DNA from: Silene noctiflora
Taxonomy: Eukaryota; Streptophyta; Magnoliopsida; Caryophyllales; Caryophyllaceae
Reading direction: 5' to 3'
NCBI GenBank assembly: GCA_009801015.1
Contig: VHZZ01000376.1
Location: 62,779-85,903 of the forward strand
Length of the DNA stretch: 23,125 bases
The position numbers and the translations under genes are program-made. Shown here piece after piece: positions 1 to 8,351 of the stretch (its first letter is position 1; each line of letters opens with the position of its first letter). The notes beneath the pieces are model-generated. The model did no database searches and was not told where the DNA came from. It saw nothing but the letters and a program-made list of their open reading frames with translations.

Positions 1-886
1 GGTTTAGTACCCCATAATCTCGGTCCATAGTCGCCAATGCGCCTCTTAACCAATCCCATTCGGCCGATTCATAATGAGGTAATGAAGGGTGTGTGTGGTG
101 AAGCAATGTGATCACCACAATGAACCCATTCATCACAAGTAATGGACCTCCATATACATAAATTAACCAAACAACGCCTTTGGCGGACCATAGACGGAAA
201 AGCCCATAAACCACGGCTATAACTCCGGCGTCAGAAATGAAAATTTGTAGCCTCTCGTTATTCGAGTAAATTGGTGCATATGGGTCATAATGGCTAGTAA
301 ATGTAGCATAATTTCTCCCACAAAAATTGAATAGTAAATACATATGTAACCCTAAGGTTAATGAGATAAAAAGTGTAATAACCCGTCCAATCGGGTTTTG
401 GTAATATTTTGTGTACCAAGGAATGTGCTCTTTAGTATTAGGGACGAAAACCTCGTCTTTTTCTAACGAGTTATGATTTGCATGGTGTCGTTTATGACTT
501 AATTTCCATGAAAAATAGGGTGTTAGGAGTAATGAATGAAGGATTAACCCGACCGTGTCATCAAGCCATCGGTAGTTACTAAAGGCATGGTGACCGCACT
601 CGTGGGCTAGGACCCAAACTCCTGTCATGATACAACCTTGAGCAATTGCATAGATGGTCCAAGCAATGTAGGTTAAGGGTTTTGGTAAATGGTTTATGTA
701 TTTATTGGAAATATAATATAGGATGAATATAGCAATTAAATCGTATATAACATAGGAAAAAGAGAGTAGTATGGACCGATTGAAACAATGTGGTGGGATT
801 GATCTTTTTAATTGACCAAGTGTAAATGTTGGTTTTTGAGTTGGTGCTCTTTGGGGAATTGTTTTTGGAATTGCACTTGCTCCCAT
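1..886 (-). CDS. FAD2-like membrane fatty-acid desaturase, copy 1 (3' end outside window)
   Basis: The minus strand reads open from an ATG at 886 to the window edge, giving 295 residues with no stop. The protein begins MGASAIPKTIPQRAPTQKP and follows the plant FAD2 pattern (PPHCFNRS, WVLAHECGHHAFS, SHKRHHANHNSLEKDE, HTHPSLPHY, WDWLRGALATMDRDYG). The first histidine box HECGHH and second box HKRHH are present; the third box would lie beyond the left edge. FAD2-family enzymes are ER-membrane di-iron proteins that act on oleoyl or linoleoyl groups of phospholipids. About 45 substitutions separate this copy from the one at 5194-6309 over about 275 aligned residues (about 84% identity by eye), so they are tandem paralogues. 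Several positions usually constant in housekeeping FAD2 differ, such as HKRHH for HRRHH and LLHHTHP for LQHTHP, so a specialised product (acetylenase, hydroxylase or conjugase type) is possible. That last point is inference. Confidence 0.9.
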   Translation of the reverse strand, partial: MGASAIPKTIPQRAPTQKPTFTLGQLKRSIPPHCFNRSILLSFSYVIYDLIAIFILYYISNKYINHLPKPLTYIAWTIYAIAQGCIMTGVWVLAHECGHHAFSNYRWLDDTVGLILHSLLLTPYFSWKLSHKRHHANHNSLEKDEVFVPNTKEHIPWYTKYYQNPIGRVITLFISLTLGLHMYLLFNFCGRNYATFTSHYDPYAPIYSNNERLQIFISDAGVIAVVYGLFRLWSAKGVVWLIYVYGGPLLVMNGFIVVITLLHHTHPSLPHYESAEWDWLRGALATMDRDYGVLN

Positions 887-907
887 TGTTTAATTTCCTT
901 TTGCTAA

Positions 908-1649
908 CTGAAATATAAAATGGGAAAAATGGTCAATGTCACAAAATAAAGTTAATTGGATATGATAATTAAGTACAAGAAATAAATAAAGTGAATTGCA
1001 ATTGCTAGCTCAGATGTATTATTTACGACCGTGTTAAAGTTACATAACATTTTGAGAAAATGATCAACAATGATAGTAAGTGAATTGCAATTGCTAGCTC
1101 TAATTCTCACGGTTCATTTTCAGGTATTGTAACTTTAAAAAGCGGATCTGAATAGACAAACAAATGACTAAGAAAAATATTCCGTTTTTGATAGAACAAA
1201 CGAAGTACATTGTATATTTATTAATAGAATAGAATGTCATACTATATTTACGACGAAAACAAACTAAAAGCATGCATTTATAATTGTTGGTATTATCTAA
1301 TACATTTGATTATTTTATCAAGTGCTAATTTAAGAACTCTACACTTATTTAACATATAAAGTTGCTAATAATTCTATTTTGTTGGAAAATAATAGTTTTA
1401 ATTAAAGAGAATTTAACACAAAGTCGGTAGAAACAACATCATCAACAATAATTCCAACACACATTCTACTCACACAAGAATGACATACAAAAATGGTGTT
1501 CATATTTGATAGCACAATATAAAATACTTTTAACACGGCATAGAAATACATTGTTACATTTACTTTTTGGGAGTCAAATTCCACAAACTATTACCGTATA
1601 TACGGTTAAAATTATAAAACATTGAAAGACGAAAGTTATAACATTATAC
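908..1649 (-). other. Probable 5'UTR intron of FAD2-like copy 1
   Basis: On the minus strand a donor CCCTAAG|GTATAATG lies at 1650/1649 and an acceptor TTTTATATTTCAG ends at 908, 21 nt before the ATG. FAD2 genes typically carry one long intron in the 5' leader just before the start codon, and this 742-bp interval fits. It holds two exact copies of a 23-bp sequence (core GTGAATTGCAATTGCTAGC) at 989-1011 and 1078-1100, and a perfect 14-bp palindrome ACCGTATATACGGT at 1593-1606. The splice sites are read from sequence only. Confidence 0.6.
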
Positions 1650-1800
1650 CTTAGGGAAATTGGTTATTGGTTGTTGAAGATTGAAGACTTAAGAACTCCA
1701 AAAAATTGAGTAGCTATGGACTTGTGCTTGACTATAATTTTATGCTCCACTTATTTTCATGGTGTTTAATAAAATGGTAAGTTCTATTTTTATACTAGTG
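1650..1800 (-). promoter_or_regulatory. Candidate core promoter and noncoding exon 1 of FAD2-like copy 1
   Basis: A TATA-like box TATAAAAATA lies at 1785-1794 on the minus strand. Transcription would start about 30 bp downstream, near 1755-1760, giving a noncoding leader exon of about 105 nt ending at the donor at 1650. The last 16 bases before the donor (TAACCAATTTCCCTAA) recur with one change upstream of copy 2 at 6420-6435, which supports this as shared leader sequence. Confidence 0.45.
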
Positions 1801-2140
1801 TTTGTGCTCAACTAATTAGGCATTATCGTTTACTTTGTTTAAATTCAACGGTAAACTATTGATTTCTTGTGGGTGAGACCGGTGTATGCGGGGTCATCTT
1901 AGTACTACTTGTCATAGTCATCGCCCATCGGCCCTCACTTGTGGACCTACCAATTTAATATTTATGCATAATAACATAATCTTTCCATGTGATCGAATAT
2001 TCTCTTTGTTTTGGGTTCCCTCTTGTAACGGTCGCAAGTTTATAACTCTTCGCAAATTTTTCCATGTGACGAGTATTTTCTTTGACGGATTTTGTCTGTT
2101 ACAAATGAGAATATGTGTTGTTTCGGTAGTTAATGAGATA

Positions 2141-2290
2141 CCCCCTCCATTTCGATCATTTATTTACTTGTTTCATCTTAAGGTGTTATTTGTCATCCAT
2201 TAATCACACGTACGAATGATTTCCTTCTCTCTCCTAGGTCATGATGCCAAAAAATAATGGTAAACAAATGACCATGACATAAAAAGTAAT
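2141..2290. mobile_element. Degenerate Stowaway-like MITE
   Basis: The left end (after TA at 2139-2140) reads CCCCCTCCATTTCGATCATT and resembles the CTCCCTCCGT end of plant Stowaway elements. The right end, read in reverse, carries a related CATGGTCATTTGTTTACC. The two match as decayed terminal inverted repeats about 150 bp apart. The right border and target duplication are not clear. Confidence 0.45.
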
Positions 2291-2413
2291 TAAATACGTT
2301 AAATTATTCAATTATGAACGTTAGTTCTCATGTGAATCAAGTAATAAGTCTAATTTATCGAATTAGGGAGATTAAATTAATTTAAACTAATGAAATTAGG
2401 GTTTGATCGAAGA

Positions 2414-2456
2414 AATTATTCCGAATAATTCTGCGACCTTAACTGTAAAGTCGCAG
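2414..2456. repeat. Two adjacent short hairpins
   Basis: AATTATT-CCG-AATAATT at 2414-2430 is a perfect 7-bp inverted repeat with a 3-nt loop. Immediately after it, CTGCGAC and GTCGCAG at 2431-2456 form a second 7-bp stem with a 12-nt loop. The function is unknown; both could be remnants of a foldback element. Confidence 0.4.
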
Positions 2457-2861
2457 ACTTGTTTCGTACAGTAACATGCATCATGGGATTCATGGTTACA
2501 TGACAACATCCTTGGACTCTTGATATGTTATCTACGGCATGTTGATATAAACAAATCATCAAAGTGCAATATGAGTGTAATCGATTAGGATAAGGCATTG
2601 TTCTCTTCTTGACGCGGGTTTCGGTGGCGGTTGGAGCGAGGAGGGTGTGGCGGGCGGTGGAGATAGAGGTGGGTTTGGGGTTGATGGAGTGGGGTGGTGG
2701 TTGAGATTTGACAAGTGAAGGGAGGAAGTTGAAAGAGGGTATGGAAATGACCGAAAAATTGAAAAACATAAATGTTGAAATGTGAAGGGTAAAATGGTAA
2801 TTCATGTCCATGATTAAGTAAATCAAGTAAATCATGTATATGAAAGGACAAAACCCTTTAA

Positions 2862-3388
2862 TTAGGGGTGGCAAAACCGTATACCCGATACGGTTTTAAA
2901 AACCGTATCGGATATACGGTTTTAAAAATCGCAAAAATCACTATACGAATCAGATACGGTTTAACCTTATATACGGTTTTCGGGTACCCGAAAAAACCGT
3001 GTATACGAAATCCGTATATACGGATACGGTTTGGTAACAAATGCTTAATTAAACATTGTAATTATTAAAAAGCCAATAATTACCTATAACATGACCGCCT
3101 CTGGTGAAGGTCTAATTATTGTTTATTGAGATAAGTTACTAAAAAAAATCATAAAAAACATTANAAGAGTGAGTGTTGAAAGAGGAACTTTGCATTTTTT
3201 AACTTTTTTTATACAAAAATTTCAAACCGTGTCAGAAACCGTATATACGGTTTCGTTTTTCCCCGGCCCGGAACCGTATCGTATATACGGATTTTCATAT
3301 CTTATATACGAAAATCCGTATAACTCAAACCGTATATCATATCGTATCCGTATTATAAAACCGTATCGTATATTTTTGCTCACTCCTA
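2862..3388. mobile_element. Non-autonomous hAT-type MITE packed with ACCGTATATACGG motifs
   Basis: The left end reads TTAGGGGTGGCAAAA and the right end, in reverse, TAGGAGTGAGCAAAA, matching the (C/T)AGGG(G)TG..CAAA ends of plant hAT elements. The flanks CCCTTTAA (2854-2861) and CCCTTTAT (3389-3396) are an 8-bp target duplication with one mismatch, as hAT elements make. The interior, mainly toward both ends, contains many direct and inverted copies of ACCGTAT/ATACGGT. Such subterminal repeats bind transposase in hAT elements. There is no transposase gene, so the element is non-autonomous. One ambiguous base (n) lies at 3164. Confidence 0.75.
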
Positions 3389-3424
3389 CCCTTTATTTAT
3401 TTGATATCATAGATTAAATGTTGA

Positions 3425-4300
3425 CATTAATTGAAGGCAACATAAAAATTGTAAATAGTTATGGATTGATTATCAACCATCCTTTGTAAGTAAACTATTT
3501 TTTCCATTTTGATAATTTTTTTATTTTTTTATTATTTGCGAGTAATATTATAATGATTAACATTAATGAATAACTGCAACGTTAGAGAATTAAGTTGTTA
3601 TTTATTACTTAGAAAGTTGGAAAGAACATTTATGGTGCCTTTCAAGTGGGAAGGAATTTTATTATTACCCTTCATTCAACTCACCTTACAAAAATACTGT
3701 CTAAGATTGTACAATAGTTGGAAGGATAATTTATAGTACCCACCTACATTATACAATTAGTGATATAGTTTTCAAATTTTATAATAACAAAATATTTGAG
3801 CTTAAATGTATTGAGGTTTATTATAAAGTTTATGAATTTATTTGCGTAAATGTTAAGTTTAAAAAATTATAATGAAATTTGAAAAATAATACATGTAAGC
3901 TCAATTAAATTTTGATTTTGATGTCAAAAGTTTAAAGTATAATCTAAAAAATTTTATAAGATAAAAAAATTACGTATCTGTTCAACTAGATAATATAATT
4001 ATATAATTAATGCATATATACTAATATACAACTGGTGGTATAATCATTTTTTCCGAAACTCCATGTTCACAAGATGAGAAATTTTAATGTAAACAATAAA
4101 TATGGATACCATTATCTATCGTATTGTTAACAAATAAAATTAGAGTTATTATAATTTCATATACTTAAAAGAAGGCAGGTGAAATACATAAAGAGACTTC
4201 TACCAACATAGCAAAATTTTAATGTAATACTCGTAAATAATACGGAGTAATAATTACTAATTTCTCTCTCGTTTTTAAGTTATACACTGTTTAATTAGTC
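3425..4300. other. AT-rich spacer, no gene recognised
   Basis: I see only AT-rich sequence with short homopolymer runs. No credible coding frame, RNA gene or bounded repeat stands out. A TACGGAGTAAT tract near 4241 resembles MITE end debris. Confidence 0.5.
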
Positions 4301-4304
4301 CGAA

Positions 4305-4615
4305 CTAGTATAGATCCGTGCAAATGCACGGTATTTTAGATACAAAAATATTAGAGAATTTGACAATTAATTAAACTAATGCAGTTTATTTCCATTTTGA
4401 AAATTATTAGCCTTATTTATATAAAAATTAAATAGCGATAGATGTTATACCATGATTTAACTTACAAAATTAGTTAGGAGATACATATTGTTCAATAGTA
4501 AATATAGATAGCGAAGGCTAATTAGGAAAGAAATATTGTCAAGTAAAATATTACTTAGGCGGGAAATTTAAGCGGGACAATTTAGAGATGTGTTAATCTT
4601 TTAGTATATAGGAGA
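4305..4615 (-). mobile_element. Short non-autonomous Helitron
   Basis: Read on the minus strand, the element starts with TC after an A (A|TCTCCTATATACTAAAAG at 4615). It ends with a hairpin CCGTGC-ATTT-GCACGG (4316-4331), then 7 bases, then CTAG at 4308-4305 followed by T. A 5' TC, a 3' stem-loop before CTRR, and insertion between A and T are the hallmarks of Helitrons. At 311 bp there is no room for a RepHel gene, so it is non-autonomous. Confidence 0.65.
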
Positions 4616-4619
4616 TTAG

Positions 4620-4960
4620 TTAGGACCACAAGGGTAATAATGTAATATAGCTCTCTCACAAGGAATTGAACACTGTTGCGTGCGATTCTCAAAACTCAAA
4701 CACGAAATCTCTTATTAAAAATTAAATTATAATAGTCCCTTACGAGCTTATCTAATCTAAGTACTCGATCATGGATGCTTTACTTCTCAATACGATTGTT
4801 TTGAAGTTTATACGAGTGGTCCTTAATTATATGGGATGATCGGCTTCTCCTATATTAAAGGCCGTAAGTTATGACAAGATAAATGTAACAATTTTACGAT
4901 AAAATGATGAATGAAGATCCACAAAAAAGATGTAGGACAAGAGAGACATACATATCCCTT
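4620..4960. other. Spacer downstream of FAD2-like copy 2, nothing recognised
   Basis: AT-rich sequence with no coding frame or bounded repeat that I can support. It lies between the Helitron and the predicted 3' end of FAD2-like copy 2. Confidence 0.45.
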
Positions 4961-4967
4961 GTTTGAT

Positions 4968-4973
4968 TTTATT
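4968..4973 (-). terminator. Polyadenylation signal AATAAA for FAD2-like copy 2
   Basis: A minus-strand AATAAA lies about 220 bp past the stop codon at 5194-5196, a plausible 3'UTR length for a FAD2 gene. Plant poly(A) signals are loose, so this is a candidate only. Confidence 0.4.
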
Positions 4974-5193
4974 TATCATAATAGAATTGCATTACACTTA
5001 CATTAAAATTATGATAATAAAATGGATAAAATTAACTAAAACTAAATTAACCCATGAAATTAAACTTAAAAAATGACCATAACTCATGTTGTCAAGATTG
5101 CAACAACACAAGATTTAAAAAAACTCTACATTAATCATCATATATTGTGTATGATATGCTTAATTATTATGACCTAATTTAATTTAATTTAAA

Positions 5194-6309
5194 TTAAAGC
5201 TTATTAGTGTACCAAAACACACCATTGTTCTTCTCAACCTCATCATTTGTCACATAAACACATTCCTTGTATTCCCTCCACAATGCCTTGTACCATGGAG
5301 TCGAGTCGAATTGGTAATACTTTCCCAAAATCGGCTTAATCGCGTTTGTGGCCTCCTCGGCATGATAATGAGGTAAGGTAGAGAATAAATGGTGAGTAAT
5401 GTGAGTGTCGGTAATGTGATGGAAAACCCGGTTCAGTACTCCATAATCTCGGTCCATAGTCGCCAATGCGCCTCGTAACCAATCCCATTCCGACGATTCA
5501 TAGTGAGGTAGTGAAGGGTGTGTGTGGTGAAGCAGAGTAATTATAACAATAAAACCATTCATTACAAGTAATGGTCCTCCATATACACATAGCAACCAAA
5601 GTAGCCCTTTGGTGGACCAAAGGTGAAGGAGACCGTAACCAACGGCTATAACTCCGATATCCGATAGGTATATTTGGACCCTTTCATGGTTCAAATAGAT
5701 TGGGGAATTCGGGTCGTAGTGGCTAGTAAATCGAGCATATTTCCTACCACAAAAATTGAACAGAAAATACATGTGTAAACCAAGGGCTAATGAGATTGAA
5801 AGGGTAATAACCCGTCCAATCGGGTTTTGGTAATATTTCGTGTACCAAGGAATGTGTTCTATAGTGTTAGGGACGAAAGCCTCGTCTTTTTCTAACGAGT
5901 TATGGTTTGCGTGGTGTCGTTTGTGGCTTAATTTCCATGAGAAATAAGGTGTTAGGAGTAAGGAATGGAGGATTAACCCGACCGTGTCATCAAGCCATCT
6001 GTGGTTACTAAAGGCATGGTGACCGCATTCGTGGGCTAGGACCCAAAGACCGGTCATGATACAACCTTGGGCCATTGCATAAACGGCCCAAGCAATGTAG
6101 GTTACGGGTTTGGGTAAAAGGTCAATGTATTTATTGGTAATATTGTAAATAAGAAAAATCGCAATTAAATCATAGAAAACATAAGAAAACGAACGAATTA
6201 AAGAACGATTGAAACAATGTGGTGGGATTGCTCTTTTGATTTGGCTAAGTGTAAATGGTGGTTTTTCTGTTGGTGCTCTTGGTTTAATCATCTCTTCACT
6301 TGCACCCAT
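5194..6309 (-). CDS. FAD2-like membrane fatty-acid desaturase, copy 2 (complete, 371 aa)
   Basis: This is an intronless 371-residue frame from ATG at 6309 to TAA at 5194; typical plant FAD2 is about 383 residues. Histidine boxes are HECGHH (93-98), HKRHH (129-133) and HITHH (303-307), the di-iron ligands of this family. Hydrophobic membrane segments lie around 45-90, 112-125, 165-187, 215-230 and 235-262. The C-terminus WYTNKL matches the aromatic YNNKL-type ER retrieval signal of FAD2. The family introduces a double bond, or in diverged members an acetylenic, hydroxyl or conjugated group, at the delta-12 position of phospholipid-bound 18-carbon acids. Differences from canonical FAD2 include HKRHH for HRRHH, HITHH for HVAHH, and LLHHTHP for LQHTHP. 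The alanine just after the first box, usual in true desaturases, is kept. The family call is secure; the exact reaction cannot be told from sequence. Confidence 0.95.
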   Translation of the reverse strand: MGASEEMIKPRAPTEKPPFTLSQIKRAIPPHCFNRSLIRSFSYVFYDLIAIFLIYNITNKYIDLLPKPVTYIAWAVYAMAQGCIMTGLWVLAHECGHHAFSNHRWLDDTVGLILHSLLLTPYFSWKLSHKRHHANHNSLEKDEAFVPNTIEHIPWYTKYYQNPIGRVITLSISLALGLHMYFLFNFCGRKYARFTSHYDPNSPIYLNHERVQIYLSDIGVIAVGYGLLHLWSTKGLLWLLCVYGGPLLVMNGFIVIITLLHHTHPSLPHYESSEWDWLRGALATMDRDYGVLNRVFHHITDTHITHHLFSTLPHYHAEEATNAIKPILGKYYQFDSTPWYKALWREYKECVYVTNDEVEKNNGVFWYTNKL

Positions 6310-6530
6310 CCTTCTTTCAAATCGAGCTGAAATAGAGACGATCGAGTAATTAATTTTAACAAATTGAAAATATCTTTATTTTACTTCGAAAAAATGAAGC
6401 TACATTACTGTCTATCATTTTAGGGAGATTGGTTACGAATCTATGACTTATTATAATTAGAATTTTAATTTGTGCGGTAAAAGACAACGACAACCCATTA
6501 AAAAAACCGATATAATAATATATAAGAACT
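6310..6530 (-). promoter_or_regulatory. 5' leader and candidate promoter of FAD2-like copy 2
   Basis: An acceptor-like TCTCTATTTCAG ends at 6327, 17 nt before the ATG, at the same place as in copy 1. The leader block TAACCAATCTCCCTA (6421-6435) matches the exon-1 end of copy 1, but here it lies only about 95 nt from the acceptor, and the donor GGTATAATG of copy 1 is replaced by AAATGATAG. A weak donor CA|GTAATG at 6408 would give an 82-nt intron. A TATA-rich tract TTATATATTATTATA lies at about 6511-6525. Confidence 0.4.
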
Positions 6531-6668
6531 CAGACCCTCGAGCACCCAATCAAAAGCTCTTTGGTAAAAAGTTACTACCCATGTGCCATGTTAATAACAA
6601 GGGGGGGACAATATTAAAGTTGTACCAACAATGTAATCTAGTTACTACTATTATTTGAATAAATCTTT

Positions 6669-7112
6669 CGGAAAATGCCCGCGATGCCCTTGAGGTTTGC
6701 TATTTTGCCCGAAATACCCAATTTTTTTATCCTGAAAACTTTAAGAGGCCATAACTCGTGTTTACGAGTTCAGAGAGTGATAATTTTTTTTTTCAAATTG
6801 ATCATCTTTCCGAGAACTACGACTTGAAAAAAAAATTGTTGAGTTTGGAATTCGTGACCAAGATATATGGTCACTCAAAATTTGCTCGGTCAAAAAAACT
6901 TTGACACGCAATAACTCCTAGCCACGGGATCCAAATACGGTAATTTTTTTTTTTGAAATCGTAGTTCTCGGAAAGATGATCGATTTGAAAAAAAAAATTA
7001 TCACTTTCGGAAATCGTAAGCACGAGTTATGGCCTCTTAAAGTTCCCCGGATCAAAAAAATTGGTATTTCGGGCAAAATATCAAACCTCAAGGGCACTGT
7101 GTGCATTATCCG
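6669..7112. mobile_element. Mutator-like foldback MITE, copy A
   Basis: This 444-bp element is nearly one long hairpin: CGGAAAATGCCCGCGATGCC at the left and, in reverse, CGGATAATGCACACAGTGCC at the right, with pairing continuing through most of both arms. The flanks TAAATCTTT (6660-6668) and ATAATCTTT (7113-7121) match at 7 of 9 positions, consistent with a 9-bp Mutator-type target duplication. Each arm repeats a unit built on ATAACTC..G...ACG..TTC followed by a T-run and GATCATCTTTCCGAGAACTA. It has no coding capacity. A relative in opposite orientation lies at 9437-9876. Confidence 0.65.
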
Positions 7113-7238
7113 ATAATCTTTTGCTATCAATAAATGAAATGAAACCAACAATTTTTGTATTTTGTGTTTGGTATTCTTAAAAAGATACTCCGTATATATT
7201 ACTGAATATAGATCTCGTTATAATAAAACAACGTAAAA

Positions 7239-7268
7239 TGACATGATAGTTAACATTCTATCATGTCA
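7239..7268. repeat. Perfect 11-bp hairpin
   Basis: TGACATGATAG (7239-7249) and CTATCATGTCA (7258-7268) pair perfectly around an 8-nt loop. No T-run follows, and no neighbouring gene explains it. Confidence 0.5.
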
Positions 7269-7528
7269 ATTGAATCGTTAACACGACGTAATGTAAGATC
7301 CTCATTCAAAAGAACGCGCCAACCTTCGATACAACATCGATTAAGAAAACGAAAAACCTGAATGAAAATGGAATCGATGTAAACAATGATAATAAAAATA
7401 AAAGGAGATCTGAAAAAATAAAATGTGGGAGAATACCTGAAAGAAAATGAAAGACAAGATGTAGAACACCCAAAATTTGTGCACTACTTTGTTATTTTGT
7501 TGGACGTTGGAGGAAGAGTAGTGTCCTC

Positions 7529-7537
7529 CTTTTATAG
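7529..7537 (-). promoter_or_regulatory. Strong TATA box without an assigned gene
   Basis: CTATAAAAG on the minus strand is a near-ideal plant TATA box, followed about 90 nt later by a donor-like CTTTCAG|GTATTC near 7440. It could be a distal promoter with a first noncoding exon for FAD2-like copy 2, which would place the foldback element inside its 5' intron, or a promoter relic. No conserved protein follows it. Confidence 0.3.
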
Positions 7538-7689
7538 TATTCAACTATAGATATTATGTCTATTAATGGGTCCCTAAATTTGTACGTAATTAATGCTTTT
7601 AATTTACGCAAAATTTTGATTAAGACGGTTTTATCAGTCCTTTAAAACGAGTGATATAGATCAGAAAAAAGATATGCCTATATATATAG

Positions 7690-8351
7690 TAAAACTCGAG
7701 TTTGAAAAAATTGTACTCATTATCAAGCTTGCGAGCTTTAACGCGAGCTCGAGCTCAACTCGAGCCTATATACTCCGATTCAGATAAATGGCAACCTTAC
7801 CTAAAACGAACGATCTACACCAATGATAACATACCTTATTTAGCCTAAAAAATGACTAAGTTACCCTTATACCCCACTACCTATTTACATGTTTGCCATC
7901 AAATGGCTCATTCACCCACTCACTCAATGTTTAATTACACAATATATTATTCTTGTGTGCCCATTCAAATCTTCCAACTTTACCCCTCACTTTTCTACAT
8001 TTTCTTAAATAACTCATTTTTCCCTATGTTACCATTTGTCTAGATCGGAGGGAGTATAATTGTTGAATTTTCGTTTTTTTCTCTCGATATTTTTAATAAC
8101 AAGACTCGATGGTTTATATACAAATATTAGAAAACCAATGAGAGATTTTTTATATGTGTGATACAAATATATAATTATGACAAAATATTTTTACAAAATA
8201 TGATCCAATTACACCATTTCGAGCCGCTCATGAGCTTTTCGAGTCGAGCCAACGTTAACTCGTCTTACTCGTTAAGCTCTCGAGCCGAGCTTTGACCGAG
8301 CTGAGCTCGAGTTGCTCATCGCGAGTTGGTCTCGTCTCATTAACACCCCTA
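7690..8351. mobile_element. GAGCTC-rich hAT-like element, interrupted by a Stowaway
   Basis: Runs of CGAGCTCGAGCTC-type sequence lie at 7715-7766 and 8220-8335. The right border, in reverse, reads TAGGGGTGTTAATGAG, a common hAT-like end in plants. The Stowaway at 7773-8054 sits between the two parts. The left terminus is not recognisable, so the element is probably truncated or strongly diverged. Confidence 0.4.
7773..8054. mobile_element. Stowaway (Tc1/mariner) MITE
   Basis: The left end CTCCGATTCAGATAAATGG and, in reverse, the right end CTCCCTCCGATCTAGACAAATGG are terminal inverted repeats of the Stowaway type, each flanked by TA (7771-7772 and 8055-8056). The element is 282 bp and non-coding. 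It lies within a GAGCTC-rich element. Confidence 0.75.

Noticed and set aside
2416-2874. Minus-strand frames of 152 and 88 residues
   Set aside because: Low-complexity Pro/His/Thr composition from a GGTGG-rich stretch, overlapping frames on the same strand, no recognisable domain, and one frame enters the hAT MITE end.
2858-3417. Three open frames rich in Tyr, Arg and Ile on both strands
   Set aside because: They are translations of the ACCGTAT motif array inside the hAT MITE, which is palindromic and so opens frames on both strands.
6918-7151. 77-residue minus-strand frame
   Set aside because: It lies in the right arm of Mutator-like foldback copy A.
7852-8043. 63-residue plus-strand frame
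   Set aside because: It lies entirely inside the Stowaway MITE.
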